Position numbers and translations under genes: made by a program
DNA from: an uncultured Rhodopila sp.
Lineage (GTDB): Bacteria > Pseudomonadota > Alphaproteobacteria > Acetobacterales > Acetobacteraceae
Direction: 5' to 3'
Length of the DNA: 64,000 nucleotides
Assembly (NCBI RefSeq): GCF_903915725.1
Contig: NZ_CAIWTY010000029.1
Coordinates: forward strand, 1-64,000
In this document: positions 34,376 to 43,179 of the stretch, piece after piece
How the letters are laid out: every line of letters begins with the position of its first letter
How positions within the stretch are numbered: the first letter of the stretch is position 1
Notes under the pieces: generated by a model
What the model was told of the DNA's origin: nothing
Seen by the model: the letters and a program-made list of their open reading frames with translations, nothing else
Database searches by the model: none

Positions 34376-35083
34376 ATGTCTACCGCAACGACCCAACGCG
34401 CGCCGATGAACTTCACCGGGTTTCCCGTCGAGGGCCTGCGCTTCTTGCGTGAACTCGCCGCCAACAACGATCCCGCCTGGTTCAAGCCGCGGCGCGACGC
34501 GTATGAGTCGCATGTCCGCGGCCCGATGATCGCGCTGGCCGCTGATTTGCTGACGCTTGCAGCGGCCCGCAACCTGCCGCTGACCGGCGATCCCGCCAAG
34601 GCGGTGTTCCGCATCCACCGCGACGTGCGCTTCTCCAAGGACAAGCACCCGTACAAGACGCATTGCGGCGCATCGCTCAGCCGCACCGGCGCGAAGCTGG
34701 CACCCGGCCTGTTCTACATCCACATCGAGCCGGGCGGCTGTTTCGCCGCCGCCGGGTTCTGGCACCCGGAACCGCCGTTGCTCGATCGGTTGCGCCAACG
34801 CATTCTCGCCGAACCCGGACAATTCCTGGAGGTGGTGCACCGGCTCGATCACGCCAATATGCCGATCGATCCCGACAAAGAGGGTGCCAAACGCCTGCCG
34901 CGCGGCTGCGAGGCCGGACGCGGGATGGCGATCGAGCCGTTCCTGAAACACCGCAACTTCATCGCCCGCCGGGCGCTCAGCCATGCCGAGATCGGCACCA
35001 CGGCGCTACCGGAGCTTCTGCTCGACCGGTTCGCGGCGGCCCGGCCGTTGTTGGATTTCGGCTGGGCCGTAGTCGATGGTTGA
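34376..35083 (+). CDS. DUF2461 (TIGR02453) family protein
   Basis: 235 residues. Family motifs: FTGFPVEGLRFLRELAANND, PAWFKPRRDAYESHVRGPM, FRIHRDVRFSKDKHPYKTHC, GLFYIHIEPGGCFAAAGFWH. Widespread in bacteria and some eukaryotes, no established function. It starts 73 bases after the SRPBCC gene and a hairpin lies between, so it may be a separate unit. Confidence 0.87.
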   Translation: MSTATTQRAPMNFTGFPVEGLRFLRELAANNDPAWFKPRRDAYESHVRGPMIALAADLLTLAAARNLPLTGDPAKAVFRIHRDVRFSKDKHPYKTHCGASLSRTGAKLAPGLFYIHIEPGGCFAAAGFWHPEPPLLDRLRQRILAEPGQFLEVVHRLDHANMPIDPDKEGAKRLPRGCEAGRGMAIEPFLKHRNFIARRALSHAEIGTTALPELLLDRFAAARPLLDFGWAVVDG

Positions 35084-35314
35084 CTGTCCTCAGGCCGGAT
35101 TACTCGGCGCGACCGGTCGCACCAAATCTTGCCGGCAGTGTCGGGCCAAACAAAATCGCGCACTTCTGCCGGGGTAGATCTATTCGATTTCGTTACATGT
35201 CTGGAGGATAAACAGTATCGCGCCCATACGATGCGGGCGGACGCGTGCCGAATATTGCGGTTGTCATCGCATCTGCACGGTTGTAAAAAACAGCATTCGT
35301 CAAACCGTCGAGAG

Positions 35315-38300
35315 ATGTCCCTGGTTGATAGATCGTCTTTGCTGACCGCAACAGGAAACGCCGATCCGGAGCACTTGCTGTCCGGCGTCGTTGAAGTGTT
35401 GCCATGCGCCATTGCAGCCGTTGCGGTTCCGCATGGCACGATTCGCGCGGTCAACCCTGCCTGGACCAGCCGGTTCCGCGCCGGGAATGCCGCCGAACCG
35501 GTGGGCCTGTCGCTTGATCGCATGTTCCCGGATGCCGCCGGTCTGCTGGCCGAACCGCCTGGCCGATCGGCGGGGCGCGCCCTGCTTCTCGCCGCCAGGC
35601 CCGGTATCGCCGCAACATGGTGGGACCTCGACATCGTCCCGCATCCGGATGCAGATGGCGTCGTTCTGGTTACCGCGCTGGACGCCACCGGCCGCGTACT
35701 GGCGGCGCGCGAGGCGGAGGACGCGCGGGAAGCGATCGAGCCCATCGGCAGCCGTTTGCGCCTCACCCAGGAAGCCGCCGGCATCGGCACTTGGGAATGG
35801 GACGGCGCCACCGATACGATGGCCTGGTCGCCGGAGCAGTTCCGTCTGCACGGTGTGGATCCCTCTCTCGGCGCGCCGGCATCGTTCGCCGCGTGGCTCG
35901 ACCTGGTCCATCCGGAAGACCGGGCGCGCATTCTGCAAGCCATGGACGGGTTCCGTCCGGGCGAGGTCACCACCCATCAGACGGAGTTCCGCGTTCGGCC
36001 CGCCGACAGCGGCGAGGAACGCTGGCTTCTCGCGGTGGGCCGCGTTCTGGCATTCGGCCCGGACGGACGGCCCGCGCACATGCTCGGCGTCAACCTCGAC
36101 GTCACCGATCGGCGGGCGGAGCAGGGCGCGCTGCGGGAAAGCGAGGCGCGGCTGGGCCTCGCGGCCACCGCGGCGCGCGTGCACGCATGGGATTGGGACG
36201 TCGCCAGCGGCCGGGTGACCTGGACCGGCGGGCTGGAGCAGGAACTCGGCCTGCCGCCGGGAGGCTTCGGCGGCACGATGGCGGCGTTCCGCGCACTGGT
36301 GCATCCCGCGGACATGCCGGGCGTCGAAGCAGCCTTGCAAAAAGCCCTGCTGGGTGAGGTGGCAGGTTACGCCGCCGAGTTCCGCATGTGCCGGGCCGAC
36401 GGCACTCTGCGCTGGGCCGCGGCGAGGGGCACTGTGGTGCGCGATCACAACGGCCAGCCGCTGCGCGTCGTCGGCATGGATCACGACATCACCGACTTCA
36501 AGGCCATCGAGGCGGCGCTGCATGAGCGCGAGCGGCAGCAGGCGGCGGTCGCCGCTCTCGGCCAGTTCGCCTTGCGGGCGCCCGGAGCACAGGCTGTGAT
36601 GCACCGGGCGATCGACGTCCTGTCCGAAACGCTGAACGTCGAGTTCGTCAAGGTCCTGGAACTGCGGCCGGACGGCCAGGAGCTGGTCTTGCGGGCCGGC
36701 ACCGGCTGGACGGACGACTATCCCATCGACAAGGCCACCGTCGCCACCGGCCGAGGATCGCAGGCGGGCTACACCCTGCTGCGGGACGCCGGGCCGGTGA
36801 TCGTCGAGGACCTGAAAGCCGAAACCCGCTTCGACGGTCCGCCCATGCTGCACGACCACGGCGTCCTCAGCGGCGTGAGCGTCGTCATCCGCGGTGCCGG
36901 GGAAGCCGAACCCGCATTCGGGGTCCTCGGTGTCCACACCGCCAGCCGGCGCAGCTTTACCGAGCACGACATCCGTTTTCTGGAAGCGGTGGCGAACATC
37001 CTGACCGCCGCCATCCAGCGCGGGCAGGCCGAGGCCGTGCTGCTGGAGCGGAAAGCCGCGCTGCGCGCGCTGGTGGAGACGATCCCCCAGTTCACCTTCA
37101 CCGCATCGCCGGACGGGCGGAACGAATATCGCAACCAGCGCTGGACCGACTATTGCGGGCTGCGCGCGGAACAGGCTGAGGGTCTCGGTTGGGCTGAGAT
37201 CGTGCATCCTGAGGATCGCGAATGCACACTCGCCGCGTGGGGACGGGCGGTTGCCAACGGCGAGCCGTACGAACGGGAACACCGGCTGCGTGGCAGGGAC
37301 GGACAGTATCGCTGGTTCCTTACCCGCGCGGTACCGCAGCGCGCGCCGGGTGACGGCCGCATCCTGCGCTGGCTCGGCACCTCGACCGACATCTCCTCCA
37401 TCGTTCAGATGCGGGATGACGCGGTCCGCCGGGCCGAAATGCTGGAAGCCCGGGTCTCCGAACGCACCCGAGCGCTGTCCGAGGCGGCTACAGAACTCGG
37501 CAAAGAGATGCGCCGCCGCCAGGAAGCCCAGGCGGCCTTGCTGCAGTCGCAGAAGCTGGAGGCGCTTGGCCAGCTCACCGCCGGCGTCGCGCATGACTTC
37601 AACAACCTGCTGTCCGTGATCCAGGGCAGCTTCGAGCTGATCGAAAAGCGCAGCCGAGAGCCGAAAGTGGCCGATCTCGCCGCGCACGGCAAGAATGCCG
37701 GCAGACGGGCTGCTTCGTTGATCCGCCAGCTTCTCGACTTCGGCCGGCACGAACCGCAAACCTCGATCGTCGTCGATCTCCTCGAAGCCCTGCCTGGCGC
37801 CGAACAGTTGATCGGACATGCGATCGGATCGGGCATCGATCGCGTGCTCGATGTCCAGTCCGATGTCTGGTCAGTGCTGGCCGATCGGCATCAACTGGAA
37901 GTTGCGTTGCTGAATCTGGCGATCAATGCGCGAGACGCGATGCCGGACGGGGGCACCCTGACCTTGAGTGCCCGCAACCTGGCGCCGTCGGAGCGCCCGG
38001 AAAAGTTTCGGCTGCTGGAATGCGTGGCGATCGGGGTCCGCGACGACGGAGCAGGCATGCCGGAGAGCGTGCTCGCCCGCGCGAACGAGCCGTTCTTCAC
38101 CACCAAGGCCGCCGGAAAAGGCACCGGCCTGGGCCTGCCGATGGTGCAGGCATTTGCCGAGCGATCAGGCGGTTGCGTGTTGATCGATAGCAGTCCGTCC
38201 GGCGGAACGATCGTGCAGATCGTACTGCCGCGCGCCGCGGTCTCCGGCATGGTATTCGAGGCGGCCGGTTCCGAAGCCGCCGAGCCGTTGCGGGGCGCCA

Positions 38301-39166
38301 CCCTGCTTCTGGTCGACGACGACGACCAATTGCGCCAGATCATGGCGGGCTATCTGCGGGCTCAAGGATACCGGGTCATTGAAGCGCTCAATGCGGAGGC
38401 TGCCGTTGTGCTGAGTCACTCGATCGAATCGCTCGACCTGTTGCTGACGGATGTGGCCATTCCCGGCGCATCCGGAGCGGATCTGGCGGCGCGGCTGCGT
38501 GCCGAACGCCCGGACTTGCCGGTCCTGTTCATGACCGGGGGGACGGTCCCGGACGGACTCGAAGCCACGGACGTCTTGCGGAAACCGTTTACCGGCGCGG
38601 GATTGGTTGCCGCGATCCGGGATCGCTTTGTTGCGGCCGCAGCCGCGTCGCCGGACGGGGACCGTTTGATTCGGCGGCTGCGCAGCCCTGAACTGCTCGC
38701 CGCCTATCTGTTCTGGCGGGCGGCACGCAACGGCAACCGGCCGCCGCGGCTGCCTGATCTCGATTGGGGTGGGTTGCCCAGTGCCGACAACGCAATCACC
38801 GTAGCGGTGGAGCCAATCGGCGACTCGGTCCGGTTCAGGTTTGAGCGTGTCGGCCGGGCGTTGTCCGCCCGTCTCGGCCAGGACCTTGACGGAACCATCG
38901 CGCCCGGGCCGGACGACCTTCCGCAGGCGGAGGATGAGGTGCTGGGCTCGCTGGACACCGCCTACCGGCGCTGCATCCGGACTTTCAAGCCAAGCTATGA
39001 GTTCGCCAACTATGATTTCGGCGATGGCGACCCGACGACGTTTGAGCGGCTGTTACTTCCTGTTTCAAATGACGGCGCGACGATCACGCATCTTGTCGGT
39101 ATCGTTCTGTTCAGCCCCACCGGTCTCCGTAACGAAGCGGGCGAAAACAGTATTGGGGAAGATTGA
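35315..39166 (+). CDS. multi-PAS/GAF hybrid sensor histidine kinase
   Basis: 1283 residues from ATG 35315 (GAGAG upstream; the open frame begins earlier but with non-conserved sequence). No membrane spans. Order: a divergent PAS (about 25-120), two PAS/PAC units (about 145-405), GAF (about 410-570), PAS (about 580-695), HisKA with GVAHDFNNLL and H760, ATPase with LNLAINARDAMPDGG and GKGTGLGLPMVQAF, a receiver with DDDD and phospho-acceptor D1046 (LLLTDVAIPGASG), and a C-terminal PAS-like domain (about 1125-1270). It is cytoplasmic. Its stop overlaps the PYP-like start (TGATG), which points to a joint sensory function. Confidence 0.88.
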   Translation: MSLVDRSSLLTATGNADPEHLLSGVVEVLPCAIAAVAVPHGTIRAVNPAWTSRFRAGNAAEPVGLSLDRMFPDAAGLLAEPPGRSAGRALLLAARPGIAATWWDLDIVPHPDADGVVLVTALDATGRVLAAREAEDAREAIEPIGSRLRLTQEAAGIGTWEWDGATDTMAWSPEQFRLHGVDPSLGAPASFAAWLDLVHPEDRARILQAMDGFRPGEVTTHQTEFRVRPADSGEERWLLAVGRVLAFGPDGRPAHMLGVNLDVTDRRAEQGALRESEARLGLAATAARVHAWDWDVASGRVTWTGGLEQELGLPPGGFGGTMAAFRALVHPADMPGVEAALQKALLGEVAGYAAEFRMCRADGTLRWAAARGTVVRDHNGQPLRVVGMDHDITDFKAIEAALHERERQQAAVAALGQFALRAPGAQAVMHRAIDVLSETLNVEFVKVLELRPDGQELVLRAGTGWTDDYPIDKATVATGRGSQAGYTLLRDAGPVIVEDLKAETRFDGPPMLHDHGVLSGVSVVIRGAGEAEPAFGVLGVHTASRRSFTEHDIRFLEAVANILTAAIQRGQAEAVLLERKAALRALVETIPQFTFTASPDGRNEYRNQRWTDYCGLRAEQAEGLGWAEIVHPEDRECTLAAWGRAVANGEPYEREHRLRGRDGQYRWFLTRAVPQRAPGDGRILRWLGTSTDISSIVQMRDDAVRRAEMLEARVSERTRALSEAATELGKEMRRRQEAQAALLQSQKLEALGQLTAGVAHDFNNLLSVIQGSFELIEKRSREPKVADLAAHGKNAGRRAASLIRQLLDFGRHEPQTSIVVDLLEALPGAEQLIGHAIGSGIDRVLDVQSDVWSVLADRHQLEVALLNLAINARDAMPDGGTLTLSARNLAPSERPEKFRLLECVAIGVRDDGAGMPESVLARANEPFFTTKAAGKGTGLGLPMVQAFAERSGGCVLIDSSPSGGTIVQIVLPRAAVSGMVFEAAGSEAAEPLRGATLLLVDDDDQLRQIMAGYLRAQGYRVIEALNAEAAVVLSHSIESLDLLLTDVAIPGASGADLAARLRAERPDLPVLFMTGGTVPDGLEATDVLRKPFTGAGLVAAIRDRFVAAAAASPDGDRLIRRLRSPELLAAYLFWRAARNGNRPPRLPDLDWGGLPSADNAITVAVEPIGDSVRFRFERVGRALSARLGQDLDGTIAPGPDDLPQAEDEVLGSLDTAYRRCIRTFKPSYEFANYDFGDGDPTTFERLLLPVSNDGATITHLVGIVLFSPTGLRNEAGENSIGED

Positions 39167-39546
39167 TGGCAACCGACGCACCTGACTTCGATGAGCCGCG
39201 TCTGGCGGAATCGGTCGAGAAATTGAGCCCGGCGGCGGTCAACGCGCTGTCGTACGGTGCAGTTCGCCTGGATGCGGAGGGGCGTGTGACTTTCTTCAGC
39301 GACGCCGAGCGCCGCCTGTCAGGCTACAACAAACCGCCCATCGGTCTGTCGTTTTTCATCGACATTGCGCCCTGCATGAACAATCCGAACTTTCGCGGCC
39401 GGATCGACCGCGCGTTGGCGGCCGGGACGCTCGATATCGCGTTCAGCCATGTCGGCGATTTCGATGACAGCGCCAAGGAACTGGACGTCCGCGTGCAGTC
39501 GGCGACCGGCGGGGGCTGCTGGATTTTCATAAGACGAGAGGATTGA
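39166..39546 (+). CDS. pyp: photoactive yellow protein-like PAS protein
   Basis: 126 residues, same size as PYP (125). Motifs in order: LSYGAVRLDAEGRVTFFSDA, GLSFFIDIAPCMNNPNFRGR, CWIFIRRED. C70 matches the thioester cysteine (Cys69 of Halorhodospira PYP) that carries p-coumaric acid. E48 matches Glu46. The Tyr42 position is F44, Thr50 is S52 and Arg52 is Y54. PYP is a blue-light sensor. If chromophore is bound, loss of Tyr42 should alter its hydrogen bonding and colour. No tyrosine ammonia-lyase or coumaryl ligase is in the window. One-base overlap with the hybrid kinase implies coupling. Confidence 0.8.
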   Translation: MATDAPDFDEPRLAESVEKLSPAAVNALSYGAVRLDAEGRVTFFSDAERRLSGYNKPPIGLSFFIDIAPCMNNPNFRGRIDRALAAGTLDIAFSHVGDFDDSAKELDVRVQSATGGGCWIFIRRED

Positions 39547-39563
39547 GGCTTGTTCCCGATCCT

Positions 39564-39590
39564 CATGGCCGGGCGTGTGTCCCGGCCATG
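39564..39590. terminator. bidirectional hairpin between pyp and the MFS gene
   Basis: CATGGCCGGG, loop CGTGTGT, CCCGGCCATG: a perfect 10-base stem in the 57-base gap between convergent genes, followed by ACG. The CATGAC-type border also marks it as a member of the dispersed palindromic family. Confidence 0.6.
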
Positions 39591-39603
39591 ACGATGCAGA
39601 ATG

Positions 39604-41004
39604 CTACCCAATCTGTCGCACCTGGCCCTGCATCTGCTGCCCCACTGGACGCGCCGCCAGCCTTGAAAAGCTGACCAGACTGCCCGTCCCGGCAAACACC
39701 GCCCCCAGCGTCAGCGCCAGGGCCGGACCGTGCGGCATCGAGATGCCGAAGCACAGCGCCACCAGGGCGGCACCGACCGCCTGGCCGACGAGGCGCGAGG
39801 TTGCGACGATGCCGCTGGCGCCACCGCTCCGGTCTGGCGGCGCGCTCGACATGATCGCCTTCAGGTTGGGCGACTGAAAGAAGCCGAATCCCGCGCCGCA
39901 GATCATCATCCGCCAGACGATCCCGAACGTGCCGGGATGGTTCGGTAGCCCCGCGACCAGGGCCAGGCCGACGCACAGGATCGCCAGTCCCACGCCGCCG
40001 AGGATTGCCGGCGGATAGCGGTCCGACAGCGGCCCGGCTATCGGCGCCAGCACCGCGGTCATCACCGGCCACGGCGTCAGCAACAGTCCCGTCTGCACCG
40101 CACTGAGCCCAAGGACCGTCTGGAAATAGAATGGCAGCGAGACGAACGCCAACCCTTGCGCGGAAAACGAACAAAACGCGGTGAGGGACGACAGCGCGAA
40201 CATCGGCCGGCGATACAGATCGACCGGGAACATCGGCGCCGGCAGCCTGAGTTGCCAGCCGACAAGCGCCACGCCGGATACCAGGCCGATCCCCAGCACC
40301 GTGCCCGATACGGCATGCGAAACGCCATGCGCCGCCTCGCCGATGCCGAAGATCAGGCAGCCGAAGGTCACCGCATTCAGCACCGCGCTGCCGAAATCGA
40401 ACCGGTAGGCGGCGTGCGCCGTCTCCGGCAGCACCCGCACGGCCAACGCGAACGCCACCACGCCCAATGGCACGTTGATCGCGAACAGCCATTGCCACGA
40501 ACCCACCGACAAAATAGCGGCGGCGACCGTCGGCCCGATGGCGGTCGAGACCGCGACCACCAGAGCATTGTAGCCGACGCCGCGGCCGAGCGACCGGGAC
40601 GGATAGATGAACCGGATCAGTGCGGTATTGATGCTCATGATGCCGCTGGCGCCGAAGCCCTGGATCACCCGCGCGGCGGTCAGTGTCGGCAGCGACCAAC
40701 TCAGCGCGCAAAGCAGAGACGCCAGGGTGAACCCGGCGAGGCCCCAGATATAGACGCGGCGATAGCCGATGATCTCGCCCAGCGATGCGAGCGGCAGCAG
40801 CGAGACCACCAGCGCCAACTGATACGCATTCACCACCCAGACCGACGACGCCGCGCTGGCGTTCACGTCGGTGGCGATTGTCGGCAGGGCGGTATTGGCG
40901 ATCGAGGTGTCCAGCGACGACATGCCGACGGCGATCACCAGCGTGGCGATGGCGGACACGAACCGGCGGCCGCTCAGGCCGTCTTCGGCGGGGGACTGGC
41001 TCAT
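39604..41004 (-). CDS. MFS drug-exporter-type transporter (DHA2/EmrB-QacA-like)
   Basis: 466 residues from ATG 41004 (MSQSPAEDGLSGRRFVSA); an earlier Met would add a non-conserved tail. About 13-14 membrane segments. DHA2 signatures: VGMSSLDTSIANTALPTIAT, LASLGEIIGYRRVYIWGLAG (motif A region), VIQGFGASGIMSINTALIRF and the antiporter-type AVSTAIGPTVAAAILSVGSW. It would export hydrophobic compounds by proton antiport. No regulator lies beside it. It is convergent with pyp. Confidence 0.87.
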   Translation of the reverse strand: MSQSPAEDGLSGRRFVSAIATLVIAVGMSSLDTSIANTALPTIATDVNASAASSVWVVNAYQLALVVSLLPLASLGEIIGYRRVYIWGLAGFTLASLLCALSWSLPTLTAARVIQGFGASGIMSINTALIRFIYPSRSLGRGVGYNALVVAVSTAIGPTVAAAILSVGSWQWLFAINVPLGVVAFALAVRVLPETAHAAYRFDFGSAVLNAVTFGCLIFGIGEAAHGVSHAVSGTVLGIGLVSGVALVGWQLRLPAPMFPVDLYRRPMFALSSLTAFCSFSAQGLAFVSLPFYFQTVLGLSAVQTGLLLTPWPVMTAVLAPIAGPLSDRYPPAILGGVGLAILCVGLALVAGLPNHPGTFGIVWRMMICGAGFGFFQSPNLKAIMSSAPPDRSGGASGIVATSRLVGQAVGAALVALCFGISMPHGPALALTLGAVFAGTGSLVSFSRLAARPVGQQMQGQVRQIG

Positions 41005-41145
41005 CGCATCCGCATTTGCTGTCTCGTCTCCAAAGCGCCGGGACAGCGTGCAGGGGATCGACGCGCATGGCCACCCCGGGGGCCCCTGGCCATGGATGAC
41101 CGAAGCCACCATATTGGGCGCGTGACAACATCAAAGCGGAACCAA

Positions 41146-42081
41146 ATGCGCCGTATTCCCGTCCTGATCTCCGGCCTCGCCGCCCTGGCGCTGGCTTTGT
41201 CGCCCGGACTGGCGGAGGCCCGAGCTGGCGATGGCGGCTCCTTCGGCAGCCGTGGCGGTATGACCTACACCGCGCCGCCGCCGACGCGGACCGCGCCATA
41301 CTCGGCCGAGCCGATGCAGCGCAGCATGACGCCGAGCGCGCCTCAGCCGAGTTACGGCGGCGGTCCGGCCTACCAGCAGCCGATGCGTTCGGGCGGGGGG
41401 TTCATGTCCGGCCTGATGGGCGGGCTTATCGGCGCCGGTATCGGCGGGTTGTTGCTCGGGCACGGGTTCCTGGGCGGCGGCATGGGGATTTTCGGCTTCC
41501 TTGGCATGCTGCTGCAATTGGCCCTGCTGTTTTTCGTCGTCCGCTGGGTCTATCGCCTTGTCACCGGCGGCAGGTCCCCGGCGATGGCGGGCGGGCCGGG
41601 CATCTTCGCGCAGCGCAGCGTGCCCGGTGCAGGTCCAATGCCGTCCGGATCCGCGGCGCGGCCGGGCGGGCCGCCGCCGATTGCGCTGTCTCCGGCCGAC
41701 TATCAGCAGTTCGAGCAACTGTTGCAGGGCATCCAGGCCGCCTGGAGCGCGCATAACCTTGCCGGGCTGCAGGCGATGGCGACGCCGGAGATGGTAAGCT
41801 ATTTCTCCGAACAACTATCGGCGCAGGTGAGCCGCGGCGTGCGCAACACGGTGACGGATGTGCGGCTGGAGAGTGGCGATCTGTCGCAGGCCTGGACCGA
41901 GCAGGGCCGGGATTATGCCACGGTGGCGATGCGGTTCTCGATGATCGACGTGACGCGGGATGCCAGCGGGCGGGTTGTCGATGGCAGTGCCGGGGAGCAT
42001 GTCACGGCGACCGAGATCTGGACGTTTGTGCGTTCACGTGGCGGACGGTGGATATTGTCGGCGATTCAGCAGACGCGGTAG
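41146..42081 (+). CDS. Tim44-like domain membrane protein
   Basis: 311 residues from ATG 41146 (GCGGA upstream). The open frame extends far upstream as a shadow of the MFS gene. A signal peptide ends near GLAEARA. A Pro/Gly/Met-rich segment is followed by Gly-rich helices (GLMGGLIGAGIGGLLLG) and a transmembrane segment LQLALLFFVVRWVYRLV. The C-terminal Tim44-like (NTF2-fold) domain has YQQFEQLLQGIQAAWSAHNL and a final TATEIWTFVRSRGGRWILSA. Bacterial Tim44-like proteins are envelope-associated with unclear function. It is divergent from the MFS gene. Confidence 0.83.
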   Translation: MRRIPVLISGLAALALALSPGLAEARAGDGGSFGSRGGMTYTAPPPTRTAPYSAEPMQRSMTPSAPQPSYGGGPAYQQPMRSGGGFMSGLMGGLIGAGIGGLLLGHGFLGGGMGIFGFLGMLLQLALLFFVVRWVYRLVTGGRSPAMAGGPGIFAQRSVPGAGPMPSGSAARPGGPPPIALSPADYQQFEQLLQGIQAAWSAHNLAGLQAMATPEMVSYFSEQLSAQVSRGVRNTVTDVRLESGDLSQAWTEQGRDYATVAMRFSMIDVTRDASGRVVDGSAGEHVTATEIWTFVRSRGGRWILSAIQQTR

Positions 42082-42117
42082 CTGTTTCGACCCGCAGGCA
42101 AGGGCGCCTCTAATGCG

Positions 42118-42368
42118 ATGGCGGGCTGTAACCTCCAGGACCCGAAAGCGCGATTCAGCGAACTGGTCCGACGCGCCCAAACCGAGAGGCCGCGCGCGTG
42201 ACCGTCCGTGGTCATGATGCCGTGGTGGTCGTCGCCGCCCATGAACGGGAGCGCCTGCTGCCACCCACCAACGACGCGGTGCCGTTCGTTACTTTCATGG
42301 AGAGCCTGAGCGTTGACGGTCTCGACCTTACCCGGGATCGGGACCTCGGGCGCGACATTGCGCTTTGA
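42118..42368 (+). pseudogene. Phd/YefM-type antitoxin with a frameshift
   Basis: The frame from ATG 42118 reads NLQDPKARFSELVRRAQTER, the start of Phd antitoxins, and stops at 42199 after 27 codons. From 42198 in the next frame the rest continues: VTVRGHDAVVVVAAHERERL, then FVTFMESLSVDGLDLTRDRD and a stop at 42366. The break falls in an alternating CG run (CCGCGCGCG), so a two-base repeat gain or one-base loss explains it. The antitoxin is probably inactive. Confidence 0.7.
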
Positions 42369-42532
42369 TCGGCTGGCTGCTGGATACCGACGTTACCGCT
42401 GAGATCATCAGCGTGGGCGGCTCCGCAGGTGGGAAGGCATGGGCCGCTGTGCGCCACAACGGCGCCGCCTTGTTCAACCCGTGGGAGGAAGACCCTTCGG
42501 CCTTTCCTGTCATGCCCCCGCCCCGGGCTTGA
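42365..42532 (+). pseudogene. truncated VapC/FitB-type PIN toxin
   Basis: Starts at TTG 42365, overlapping the antitoxin stop (TTGA). It reads IGWLLDTDVTAEIIS, the first strand of a VapC PIN domain (usual LLDTNVxSE) with Asn replaced by Asp. After about 35 codons similarity is lost and a stop comes at codon 56. The other active-site acids are absent. The toxin is dead, which allows loss of the antitoxin too. Confidence 0.65.
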
Positions 42533-42836
42533 CGCGCAATCGTTGCATTCAGGTGGTCGCTTGGGGGTTGCCGGACGTCGCTGCGGCATGCCGCTCACCT
42601 GAAGCGACAGGCCATGTAGCGATGCACGCTGGCACGATCGACTTCTGCATTGGGCCGGCCCGCGCGACTTGCCATGGACGGGCGTTATGCGGTCGCGGGG
42701 ATGTGGTCCCCGTATTTCATTCACCCCAAATTGCATTAATAAAGAGTTTCGCACCAAAAACCGGAGCGTTGAAATCAAAGGGCCTTTCTTATGCAAGAAT
42801 GAGGTCCAAACGAAAGCCGCATTTCACGAAAACAAC
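42533..42836. other. gap between VapC remnant and higBA
   Basis: About 300 bases without a supported gene. The first part is GC-rich, and the part from about 42720 turns AT-richer, marking the edge of the accessory segment. No insertion-sequence ends were recognised. Confidence 0.45.
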
Positions 42837-42865
42837 TTGCAAGCCCGTATCCGTTCGGATACAAT
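42837..42865 (+). promoter_or_regulatory. higBA promoter with operator-like palindrome
   Basis: TTGCAA (42837-42842), a 17-base spacer and TACAAT (42860-42865) make a good sigma-70 promoter 8 bases before the higB ATG. A perfect inverted repeat GTATCCG-TT-CGGATAC (42847-42862) fills the spacer and enters the -10 box. Antitoxins of this family bind such palindromes to repress their own operon. Confidence 0.72.
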
Positions 42866-42873
42866 GAGGGCGC

Positions 42874-43179
42874 ATGAACACGTTTGTCCGGTCGTCAGAT
42901 TTTGATGCGTGGTTATCGGGGCTTGCCGACCACAAGGCAAAGGCCAGGGTTCTGGCCCGCCTCCGCAGTGCGACGTTAGGTAACTTCGGCGATTGCGAAC
43001 CCGTGGGCGAAGGCGTTTCCGAGATGCGCATTCACGTCGGGCCGGGCTATCGGGTCTACTTCGTACGCATGGGAACGACCGTTTATGTCTTGCTGACCGG
43101 CGGAAACAAGTCTTCGCAAAGACAGGACATCGCGCGTGCGAAGAAAATGGCTCAAGAGTTGAAGGAGACAAAATCATGA
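42874..43179 (+). CDS. higB: HigB/RelE-type toxin
   Basis: 101 residues. It matches the addiction-module killer subgroup: FDAWLSGLADHKAKARVLAR, LGNFGDCEPVGEGVSEMRIH, GPGYRVYFVRMGTTVYVLLT, GGNKSSQRQDIARAKKMAQE. The Arg-Tyr-rich core is intact. Such toxins cut mRNA on the ribosome. A strong promoter precedes it; the antitoxin gene overlaps its stop (ATGA). Toxin-first order is the HigBA order. GC content is lower than in surrounding core genes. Confidence 0.87.
   Translation: MNTFVRSSDFDAWLSGLADHKAKARVLARLRSATLGNFGDCEPVGEGVSEMRIHVGPGYRVYFVRMGTTVYVLLTGGNKSSQRQDIARAKKMAQELKETKS

Noticed and set aside
35300-37819. 839-codon open frame on the minus strand opposite the hybrid kinase
   Set aside because: Shadow of the kinase gene, whose PAS, GAF and HisKA motifs in the other strand are unmistakable.
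40156-41145. Extension of the Tim44-like gene upstream
   Set aside because: Antisense to the MFS gene; a signal peptide begins at ATG 41146.
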